Shown piece by piece: positions 1 to 5,884 of a stretch of 6,712 nucleotides of DNA (its first letter is position 1; every line of letters starts with the position of its first letter). Below the pieces are notes generated by a model. The model ran no database searches. It had not been told where the DNA came from and saw nothing but the letters and a program-made list of their open reading frames with translations. Both the position numbers and the translations under genes were made by a program. The stretch is from CAZTCJ01 sp964612085 (GTDB taxonomy: Bacteria; Pseudomonadota; Alphaproteobacteria; JAJFIK01), in contig CAZTCJ010000139.1 in assembly GCA_964612085.1 (NCBI GenBank), positions 1-6,712 on the forward strand. Direction: 5' to 3'.

Positions 1-1813
1 CGCCAGCTTCCTGGCGATCTCCGCCGACCATCCGCTGGCCGAGGAGCTGTCGCAGGGCGACCCGCACTTGGCCGAATTCGTCGCCGACTGCCGCCGGCTC
101 GGCACCAGCGAAGCGGTGCTGGAGACGGCCGAAAAGCAGGGCTACGACACCGGGCTCAAAGCCGAACACCCGTTCGAACCGGGGCGCCAGCTGCCGGTCT
201 ACGTCGCCAACTTCGTGCTGATGGACTACGGCACCGGCGCCATCTTCGGCTGCCCGGCCCACGATCAGCGCGATCTTGATTTCGCCCGCAAATACGATCT
301 GGCCGTGCGGCCCGTGGTGGTGCCCGACGGTGTGGCACCCGATGCCTTCGCGGTCACGGAAGAAGCCTATACCGGACCCGGACGATTGGCGAATTCAGCG
401 TTCCTGGACGGCATGACCGTCGAGGCGGCCAAGGCCGAAATCATCGGCCGGACCGAAAAGGCCGGGCAGGGCGAGCGCGCCATCAATTACCGCCTGCGCG
501 ATTGGGGCGTGTCCCGCCAGCGCTATTGGGGCTGTCCGATCCCGATTATTCATTGTCCGAACTGCGGTGTCGTGCCCGTGCCCCAGGCCGATCTGCCGGT
601 CACTCTGCCCGACGACGTCACATTTGATACGCCCGGCAATCCGCTGGACCGGCATGAGACCTGGAAGCATGTCAAATGCCCGAAATGCGGCACGGACGCG
701 ACCCGAGAGACCGACACGTTCGACACCTTCGTCGATTCCGCCTGGTATTTCGCGCGCTTTTGCGGCCTCAATCCGGATGCGCCCACCGACCGGGACGCCG
801 CCGATTACTGGCTGCCGGTGGACCAATATGTGGGCGGCGTCGAACATGCGGTGCTGCACTTGCTCTATGCCCGGTTCTTTACACGGATGATGACCGAAAC
901 CGGCCATACGGGTCTGGAAGAGCCGTTTGCGGGCCTGTTCACCCAGGGCATGGTCAATCACGAGACTTATAAGGACGCCTCCGGATCATGGCGCTCACCC
1001 GATGAGCTGACCTGGAAGGATGGCGCGCCGGTCGTCACTGAAACGGGCGAGGCGGTCACCGTCGGCCCAGTCGAGAAGATGTCGAAATCGAAGAAGAACA
1101 TCGCCGATCTCGATATTGTCGTCGGCCAATACGGTGCCGATACCTCCCGCTGGTTTGTGTTGTCCGACACGCCACCCGAACGGGACGTGGAATGGACCCA
1201 GTCGGGGATCGACGGCGCCTGGCGCTTTACCCAGCGCCTGTGGCGGCTGATCGCGGACTCGCTCGACGCCATTCCGGCCAAGGATACGCCGGTTCCGGAC
1301 GGTTTAAGCGGTCCCGCCTTGGCTTTGCGCCGCTCGGTCCATAAAGCCATCCGCGATGTGACGGAAGACATTGAAGGCTTCCGCTTCAATCGCGGCATCG
1401 CCCGGATCTATGAGCTGGTCAACGAGGTGTCGTCCTTCATCGCCAACCAGGACATGGCCGATCCCGCTAATGCCTGGGCGCGCCGCGAGGCTTTGGAAGT
1501 GCTGACCTTGCTGGTCGGCCCTATGATGCCGCATCTGGCCGAGGAAGCCTGGGAACGGCTGGGCCATGAGACCTGGGTCGCGGAAAGCGCCTGGCCCGAC
1601 TTCGATCCGGATCTGGTGCGCGACGACCGGGTGGTGATCGCCGTTCAGGTCAACGGCAAGCGCCGGGGCGAGATCGAGGTCGATCAGAATGCGGACAAGG
1701 ATGCGGTGGAGCAGGCGGCCCTGGCGCTCGATGCCGTCCAGCGGGCGCTTGATGGCAAGGATCCCCGCAAGGTGATCGTGGTGCCGCGCCGCATCGTGAA
1801 TGTGGTGGCCTGA
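1..1813 (+). CDS. leuS: Leucine--tRNA ligase (LeuRS), C-terminal ~603 residues; 5' end outside window
   Basis: This cytoplasmic class I aminoacyl-tRNA synthetase charges tRNA-Leu with leucine using ATP and edits mischarged tRNA. The frame is open from base 2 with no start needed, so the gene runs in from the left edge. A TTG at 68 is internal and not a start. About 260 N-terminal residues, including the HIGH motif, are missing relative to the usual ~860. Visible in order are the end of the CP1 editing domain with 'GTGAIFGCPAHDQRD' (HDQRD at 260-274, which carries the editing aspartate), the catalytic-core stretch 'NYRLRDWGVSRQRYWG', two CPxC pairs (554-565 and 677-688) that look like a zinc ribbon, 'ETDTFDTFVDSAWYFARF', the KMSKS ATP-binding loop (1076-1090), the anticodon-binding helical domain, and the C-terminal domain with 'VQVNGKRRGEI'. 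The stop TGA (1811-1813) shares a base with the lptE ATG. The family assignment is essentially certain. Confidence 0.98.
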   Translation, partial: ASFLAISADHPLAEELSQGDPHLAEFVADCRRLGTSEAVLETAEKQGYDTGLKAEHPFEPGRQLPVYVANFVLMDYGTGAIFGCPAHDQRDLDFARKYDLAVRPVVVPDGVAPDAFAVTEEAYTGPGRLANSAFLDGMTVEAAKAEIIGRTEKAGQGERAINYRLRDWGVSRQRYWGCPIPIIHCPNCGVVPVPQADLPVTLPDDVTFDTPGNPLDRHETWKHVKCPKCGTDATRETDTFDTFVDSAWYFARFCGLNPDAPTDRDAADYWLPVDQYVGGVEHAVLHLLYARFFTRMMTETGHTGLEEPFAGLFTQGMVNHETYKDASGSWRSPDELTWKDGAPVVTETGEAVTVGPVEKMSKSKKNIADLDIVVGQYGADTSRWFVLSDTPPERDVEWTQSGIDGAWRFTQRLWRLIADSLDAIPAKDTPVPDGLSGPALALRRSVHKAIRDVTEDIEGFRFNRGIARIYELVNEVSSFIANQDMADPANAWARREALEVLTLLVGPMMPHLAEEAWERLGHETWVAESAWPDFDPDLVRDDRVVIAVQVNGKRRGEIEVDQNADKDAVEQAALALDAVQRALDGKDPRKVIVVPRRIVNVVA

Positions 1814-2352
1814 TGATCAGCAGGCGGACTGGCACATCTCTCGTTCTCGGGCTCGCCTTGTTGCTCACCGGTTGCGGCTTCCGGCCGCTTTACGGCGAAT
1901 CTGCGCCCGGCATCAGTTCCGCCGCCGAGATGAAACGCATCCGCCTCGATACCCGCAACGACCGGGTCGATTATCTGGTGCGCACCAATCTGCTCCGGGC
2001 CCTGCAAATCGAACAGGCGGCCGGCGAACCGCTTTACAAGCTGCGCGTGCGCCTGCGCGAACGCCGGGAAGGCGTCGCCGTGGAACGGGACACCTCGATC
2101 ACGCGCTTCAACTACCGGCTGACGGCCAGTTTCGACCTGATCGATCTGGAAACCAACGAGACCCTGTTCACGGGCCGCGACCGTTCCGTCGCCGCCTATA
2201 ACGTTGTCGATAATCAGTTCGCGACGCTTTCCGCCCAACGGCAGTCGGAAGAGCGCGCCGCTTTGGACATCAGCGATCAGATCAAATTACGCCTCGCCAT
2301 CTATTTCGACCAGCGCAGCAAAGTGCCTGTATCGTCAGAGACCGGCCCATGA
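1813..2352 (+). CDS. lptE: LPS-assembly outer-membrane lipoprotein LptE (alphaproteobacterial type)
   Basis: LptE is the lipoprotein plug of the LptD/LptE translocon, which inserts lipopolysaccharide into the outer leaflet of the outer membrane. The 179-residue product begins with a lipoprotein signal peptide: basic residues (R4, R5), a hydrophobic core (about 8-18) and the lipobox LLTGC, with the lipidated cysteine at residue 21. The mature protein starts 'CGFRPLYG', the hallmark of this family. The rest is a small periplasmic domain ending in a helix 'SDQIKLRLAIYFDQ'. The ATG at 1813 overlaps the leuS TGA by one base (TGATG). There is no strong Shine-Dalgarno, which suggests termination-reinitiation from leuS. 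It overlaps holA by four bases at its end. The leuS-lptE-holA order supports the call. Sequence identity among LptE proteins is low, so the role rests on the N-terminal signature, length and context. Confidence 0.9.
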   Translation: MISRRTGTSLVLGLALLLTGCGFRPLYGESAPGISSAAEMKRIRLDTRNDRVDYLVRTNLLRALQIEQAAGEPLYKLRVRLRERREGVAVERDTSITRFNYRLTASFDLIDLETNETLFTGRDRSVAAYNVVDNQFATLSAQRQSEERAALDISDQIKLRLAIYFDQRSKVPVSSETGP

Positions 2353-3395
2353 AGATCAAACCGGCAGACAGCGACCGGTTTCTGAGCGCGCCGCCGGCGG
2401 GAACCGCGCTCATTCTTCTTTATGGCCCGGATGAAGGCCTCGTCCGGGATCGCAGCCAGGCCCTGGCCAAGCGGATCACCGGCGATCCGCCGGATCCCAT
2501 GCGCCTGATCGATCTGACGGAGACCGATCTCAAGACCGATCCCGCGCGCCTGATCGACGAAGCGACCAGCCTGTCTCTCGTGCCCGGCGACCGTCTGGTG
2601 CGGGCGCGCTTGTCCGGCGACAGCCTGGCATCGCTGATCAAAACTTATCTGGACGACTGCGCGACCGAAACGATCAAACCCGATGCCTTGGTGGTTGTTG
2701 AAGCCGGCGATCTGGGCCCACGCTCGAGCCTGCGTGCAGCAGCGGAAGCATCGCCCCAGGCGGGCGCGGTGGCCTGTTATCAGGACGACGCCCGGACCCT
2801 CGATGCCGTCATCCGGGCAAGCGTTAAACAGGCAGGCCTCACGATTGATCCGCAGGCTGCTGATTTACTGAGCCAGCGCTTGGGCGGCGACCGGGGCATC
2901 AGCCGCCAGGAAATTGAAAAACTGATTCTCTACAAAGGCGCGGAGGGCGGCACGATCACGCCCGAGGATGTGGACCTCTGCGTGCCCGGAGATTCGGAAA
3001 CCGCCGCCGAAAGTCTGGCCGATCTGGTGGCCGGTGGCGACATCGATGCCGCCGACCAGGCCTTTGGCCGCGCGCTGCAAAGCGATCTGACACCGGTCGG
3101 CCTGCTCAGGATTCTCTCGGCCCATTTCCAGCGGCTGCATCTGTGGGCCGCCGAGATCGAGGGCGGAAAGGATCCAGCAAGCGTCTTGAAACAGGCGCGG
3201 CCGCCGGTCTTTTTCAAACGGCAGTCGGCGATCTTGAACCAGTTGCGGGCGTGGCGGCAGCCGGATCTGGAAACCGCCTTGACGGCATTCAGCGAGGCCG
3301 AGCGCCAATGCAAGACCACGGGCATGCCGGATGTTTTAATCTGTCATCGGACGATTTTGAGCCTGGCGCGGCGGGCGCAGCGGCAGCGGCGCTAA
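2349..3395 (+). CDS. holA: DNA polymerase III subunit delta
   Basis: HolA is the delta subunit of the clamp-loader complex. It opens the beta sliding clamp so that the clamp can be loaded on primed DNA during chromosome replication. The 348-residue length fits the family (about 340). Residues 21-35 ('LILLYGPDEGLVRDR') form the degenerate AAA+ nucleotide-site region. It lacks the P-loop GKT, as expected of delta, which does not hydrolyse ATP. Further family signatures are 'LIDEATSLSLVPGDRLVRAR', 'VVEAGDLGPRSSLR' and 'LGGDRGISRQEIEKLILY' (lid-domain region), followed by the helical C-terminal collar domain rich in Q, R and L. The start ATG overlaps the lptE stop (ATGA, 2349-2352), with only a weak GAGA upstream, so translation is probably coupled. 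The gene ends 7 bases from the stop of the convergent parB. Confidence 0.95.
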   Translation: MKIKPADSDRFLSAPPAGTALILLYGPDEGLVRDRSQALAKRITGDPPDPMRLIDLTETDLKTDPARLIDEATSLSLVPGDRLVRARLSGDSLASLIKTYLDDCATETIKPDALVVVEAGDLGPRSSLRAAAEASPQAGAVACYQDDARTLDAVIRASVKQAGLTIDPQAADLLSQRLGGDRGISRQEIEKLILYKGAEGGTITPEDVDLCVPGDSETAAESLADLVAGGDIDAADQAFGRALQSDLTPVGLLRILSAHFQRLHLWAAEIEGGKDPASVLKQARPPVFFKRQSAILNQLRAWRQPDLETALTAFSEAERQCKTTGMPDVLICHRTILSLARRAQRQRR

Positions 3396-3402
3396 ACGGG
3401 TC

Positions 3403-4317
3403 TTAGCCAGCAGGCTGGGCGAGGCGGCGGCAAATATCGTCAAGCTGTTCCAGCGTCTTGTAGACGATCCGGACGGAGCCGCCTTCCTCGCCATCGAAAT
3501 CGATGGATACGGCCAAGCCCAGCATATCCGAGACATTGCGCTCCAGAGCCAGCGTGTCGGGATCTTTCTCCACAGCAGCAGCGGGTTTTTTCGGCGGCGC
3601 TTTCGTGTCGCCGCGCGGCGCCGGTCCGTCGCCTTTGCGCACAAGCGCCTCGGTCTGTCGCACGTTCAAGCCTTTGGAGACGATTTCCTGCGCCAGGCTT
3701 TCCGCGCGGTCGGCGCCCACAAGCGCGCGCGCATGGCCTGCCGAGAGTTTCCCGTCCTGCACAAGAGCGAGCACCGGCTTGGGCAGGCTCAGCAGCCTGG
3801 TCATATTGGCCACATGGCTGCGGCTCTTGCCGATCAGCTTAGAGAGTTGGTCCTGCGTGTATTTGAACCGCTCCATCAGTGTCTGGTAGCCATTGGCTTC
3901 TTCCAGCGGATTGAGATCCGCCCGCTGAACGTTTTCCACAAGGCCGATTTCCAGCACTTCCGAATCCGTCAGGTCCCGGACGATGACCGGAACCGTATGG
4001 CGCTGGGCCAGTTGCGCCGCGCGCCAGCGCCGTTCGCCGGCGACGATCTGAAAACTGGTGCCGTCATCGCCCATGGGCCGCACGATGATGGGCTGCAGCA
4101 TGCCGCGTTCGCGGATCGAGGCCGCCAGATCCGCCAGTTCCTGTTCGTCGAACTGCCGGCGCGGTTGATTGGGATTGGGCAACAGGAATTCGATGGGCAT
4201 ATCGCGCATGCCGCGCGGGCGCTCACCCGGAACCGTCGGCTCCGGCGCATCCACCGGATCGCCCAGCAGCGCTTTGAGGCCCTGACCCAGGCCCCGTTGT
4301 CTGGATTCATCTGCCAT
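3403..4317 (-). CDS. parB: Chromosome-partitioning protein ParB (CTP-dependent parS-binding clamp)
   Basis: ParB binds parS centromere sites, hydrolyses CTP while sliding and spreading on DNA, and stimulates the ATPase ParA to segregate replicated origins. The 304-residue protein has the expected layout. The N-terminal ParA-interaction peptide is 'RGLGQGLKALLGD' (8-20). The ParB/Srx-fold CTP-binding domain carries GERRWRA (94-100) and ENVQR (128-132). A helix-turn-helix lies at about 154-179 ('TQDQLSKLIGKSRSHVANMTRLL'). A proline/lysine/alanine-rich linker spans about 228-250, and a C-terminal dimerisation domain follows ('SVRIVYKTLEQLDDICRRL'). All of the key motifs I can check are intact. 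The start is ATG at 4317, with GGAG seven bases upstream. It follows parA after 32 bases on the same strand and is the last gene of the minus-strand run. A perfect parS in rsmG supplies its binding target. Confidence 0.97.
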   Translation of the reverse strand: MADESRQRGLGQGLKALLGDPVDAPEPTVPGERPRGMRDMPIEFLLPNPNQPRRQFDEQELADLAASIRERGMLQPIIVRPMGDDGTSFQIVAGERRWRAAQLAQRHTVPVIVRDLTDSEVLEIGLVENVQRADLNPLEEANGYQTLMERFKYTQDQLSKLIGKSRSHVANMTRLLSLPKPVLALVQDGKLSAGHARALVGADRAESLAQEIVSKGLNVRQTEALVRKGDGPAPRGDTKAPPKKPAAAVEKDPDTLALERNVSDMLGLAVSIDFDGEEGGSVRIVYKTLEQLDDICRRLAQPAG

Positions 4318-4324
4318 TGTTTTT

Positions 4325-4328
4325 CTCC
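4325..4328 (-). promoter_or_regulatory. Ribosome binding site of parB
   Basis: GGAG on the minus strand lies seven bases upstream of the parB ATG, inside the short parA-parB gap. It supports the full-length start with the RGLGQGLKALLG N-terminus rather than the internal methionines at residues 37 and 40. No hairpin or promoter was seen in this gap. Confidence 0.65.
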
Positions 4329-4349
4329 GCAGCCTTCAGCCGCTTTCTC

Positions 4350-5186
4350 TCACGCCGCTTTTAGGGCCCGCTCGCGCTGGATGATTTCCCGCGCCAGCCG
4401 GATATAGGCCTGGCTGCCAGCGCATTTGTAATCGTACAGAAGCGCGGGCTTGCCGTGGGACGGCGCTTCGGACACACGGACATTCCGTGGGATCACGGTC
4501 TCATACACCTTATCGCCCAGATAATCGCGCACATCCGCCGCCACCTGATCGGACAGATTATTGCGCCGGTCGAACATGGTGAGCACGACGCCCTGGATCT
4601 CAAGCTGCGGATTAAGGCTGCCCTTGACCAGATCGATGGTCCGCATGAGCTGACTCAGACCTTCCAGGGCGAAGAACTCGCATTGTAACGGCACCAGCAC
4701 CGCATCGCCGGACGACATGGCGTTGATGGTCAGCAGGTTCAAAGACGGCGGACAGTCGATCAAGACGTAATCGTAGACCCGCGCGTCCTCGTCCCTGGTA
4801 TTCTTGAGCTGATTGAAATAGGTCTGCATGGCATCCCGCAGGCGAAACGACCGCCGGGGTACACCGACCAGCTCCAGTTCGGCGCCGGACAGATCGACCG
4901 TCGAGGGCACCAGATCGAGGCCGGGAATCTGCGTCCTGACGATGGCGCGCGACAACGGCTCCTGGTGGGACAATACCTCGTAACTGGTGACTTTGCGGTC
5001 CGCGCGGCCGATACCGAGGCCGGTACTGGCATTGCCCTGGGGATCCAGATCGATCACCAAGGTGGTCTGGCCGACAGCGGCCAAGGCCGTGCCCAGATTG
5101 ATAGCGGTGGTGGTTTTCCCGACACCGCCTTTTTGGTTCGCAATAACAATGACTCGAGTCGCTGGCGAAAGACTGGATACAGCCAC
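4350..5186 (-). CDS. parA: Chromosome-partitioning ATPase ParA
   Basis: ParA is a dimerising ATPase of the deviant Walker A (MinD/ParA) family. It binds the nucleoid non-specifically and pulls ParB-parS complexes apart. From the GTG start the protein has 278 residues. Motifs are the deviant Walker A KGGVGKTT (19-26, signature lysine K19), the switch region VIDLDPQGNAST (44-55), Walker B VLIDCPPSL (141-149, aspartate D144), PLQCEFFALEG (166-176), and the conserved 'PRNVRVSEAPSHGKP' (233-247). I chose GTG at 5186 because AAAGGGAG lies nine bases upstream and the resulting N-terminus (MAVSSLSPATRVIVIANQKGG) has the usual length. An in-frame ATG at 5318 would add 44 residues of low family resemblance and overlap rsmG by 109 bases. 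Compared with Caulobacter ParA as I remember it, there are about nine extra residues before Walker B (about 121-137, QTYFNQLKNTRDEDARV). Confidence 0.96.
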   Translation of the reverse strand: MAVSSLSPATRVIVIANQKGGVGKTTTAINLGTALAAVGQTTLVIDLDPQGNASTGLGIGRADRKVTSYEVLSHQEPLSRAIVRTQIPGLDLVPSTVDLSGAELELVGVPRRSFRLRDAMQTYFNQLKNTRDEDARVYDYVLIDCPPSLNLLTINAMSSGDAVLVPLQCEFFALEGLSQLMRTIDLVKGSLNPQLEIQGVVLTMFDRRNNLSDQVAADVRDYLGDKVYETVIPRNVRVSEAPSHGKPALLYDYKCAGSQAYIRLAREIIQRERALKAA

Positions 5187-5195
5187 GGACTTGAA

Positions 5196-5203
5196 CTCCC
5201 TTT
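5196..5203 (-). promoter_or_regulatory. Ribosome binding site that fixes the parA GTG start
   Basis: The minus strand reads AAAGGGAG, followed by nine bases and then GTG (5186-5184). It is the clearest Shine-Dalgarno match in the window and sits in the 23-base gap between the rsmG stop and parA. It supports the GTG start over the longer open frame that begins inside rsmG. Confidence 0.75.
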
Positions 5204-5209
5204 CGAGCC

Positions 5210-5884
5210 CTATGCGGGCACCTCCCGGCTCGGATCTCGGCGCGCTATGGATGTGAGGACAAGAATACGGCCATCTGGATCCGTTCGACTCGGTGTCCAA
5301 TCGGCTGAGACTGTCCAATATTCGGATAAGCGCGTCAATTCCTCCTCACCAGTCCGGCCCTTGGGAAAAACGGCAACACTTCCCGGCGATAAAAAAGGCC
5401 ACGCATAGTCCATGAGACGGTCCAGAGGCGCGAGCGCCCGCGCGGTCACCACGTCCGACGGCCAGGGATCCAGGGCTTCAAGCCGTTCCACGTGAACCGT
5501 GACCGGCAGCGCCAGAGCCGCAGCCACATGCCGGAGAAAGACGGCCTTGCGCTCGTCGCATTCCACCAAATGAACATGCAGGTCCCGATCATCGAGGCCC
5601 ATTATGGCAAGGACGAGGCCGGGAAACCCGGCGCCGGACCCTAAATCGGTGACAGTCGATACAGATTTTGGCAGCAGCGGCCAGAGCTGAGCGGAGTCGA
5701 GGACATGGCGCCGCCAGATCTCCGGCACGGTGGACGGGCCGATCAGATTGATCTTCCGCTGCCATTTGAGAACAAGATCCACATAGGCCTGGAGGCGGTC
5801 GAATGTTTCACGTGAAACACAGCCACAGGCCTTCAAGCCCTCTACGATCTCATCCGATGGAACAATGCGAGGCTCGCCGGTCAT
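5210..5884 (-). CDS. rsmG: 16S rRNA (guanine-N7)-methyltransferase RsmG (GidB)
   Basis: RsmG methylates N7 of G527 (E. coli numbering) in the 530 loop of 16S rRNA using S-adenosylmethionine; its loss gives low-level streptomycin resistance in several bacteria. The product is 224 residues, normal for the family. Visible motifs are 'WQRKINLIG' (41-49), 'RRHVLDSAQLWPLLP' (58-72), the SAM-binding loop VTDLGSGAGFPGL (78-90), the second strand acidic motif 'VECDERKAVFLRHVA' (107-121), 'VVTARALAPL' (Rossmann methyltransferase motif) and 'VAVFPKG'. The ATG overlaps the mnmG stop by four bases (ATGA, 5881-5884) with no good Shine-Dalgarno, so it is probably coupled to mnmG. The codons for C22-T27 contain a perfect parS palindrome, so this stretch carries both a protein-coding and a centromere function. 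A weaker parS-like palindrome lies at codons 129-134. Confidence 0.97.
   Translation of the reverse strand: MTGEPRIVPSDEIVEGLKACGCVSRETFDRLQAYVDLVLKWQRKINLIGPSTVPEIWRRHVLDSAQLWPLLPKSVSTVTDLGSGAGFPGLVLAIMGLDDRDLHVHLVECDERKAVFLRHVAAALALPVTVHVERLEALDPWPSDVVTARALAPLDRLMDYAWPFLSPGSVAVFPKGRTGEEELTRLSEYWTVSADWTPSRTDPDGRILVLTSIARRDPSREVPA
5484..5499. other. Degenerate parS-like palindrome inside rsmG
   Basis: The 16 bases CGTTCCACGTGAACCG match the parS consensus TGTTTCACGTGAAACA at 12 of 16 positions, including the whole CACGTG core and GTT/AAC flanking bases. They encode T129-R134 of RsmG (around HVE). Centre-to-centre distance to the perfect site is 320 bp. It could be a weak ParB site or a chance result of the His-Val-Glu codons. 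Four mismatches make independent binding doubtful. Confidence 0.3.
5804..5819. other. parS centromere site (ParB-binding palindrome)
   Basis: The 16 bases TGTTTCACGTGAAACA form a perfect palindrome identical to the canonical bacterial chromosomal parS. ParB loads here, closes into a CTP-dependent clamp and spreads to neighbouring DNA. The site lies 618 bp upstream of the parA start, within rsmG codons C22 to T27 (minus strand), where it encodes the peptide V-S-R-E-T. Identity of all 16 bases plus the adjacent parAB genes makes this assignment strong. Other parS copies may lie outside the window. Confidence 0.95.

Noticed and set aside
395..961. Long minus-strand open frame (188 codons) opposite leuS
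   Set aside because: It lies wholly opposite strongly conserved LeuRS sequence, shows no recognisable domain, and such antisense frames are expected in GC-rich coding DNA.
3932..3940. TTTTCCACA, one mismatch from a DnaA box
   Set aside because: It is a single imperfect site inside the parB codons for the conserved VENV motif, with no cluster of boxes or AT-rich unwinding region. It does not indicate an origin inside the window.
4318..4349. Possible hairpin or promoter in the parA-parB gap
   Set aside because: The GGCTG repeats there are direct rather than inverted, so no stable stem forms. No -35/-10 pair is visible, and the gap is best explained as leader plus the parB ribosome binding site.
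3733..4407. 224-codon plus-strand open frame opposite parB and the parA end
   Set aside because: Both parB and parA on the other strand have full motif sets. The plus-strand product is rich in H, R and Q with no recognisable family, which is typical of a shadow frame.
5366..5396. Two T-runs on the minus strand (5366-5370 and 5391-5396) as a terminator or slippery site
   Set aside because: Neither run is preceded by a GC-rich stem. The rsmG frame reads through both with conserved residues (WPFLSPGSVAVFPKG), so there is no sign of frameshifting or termination.
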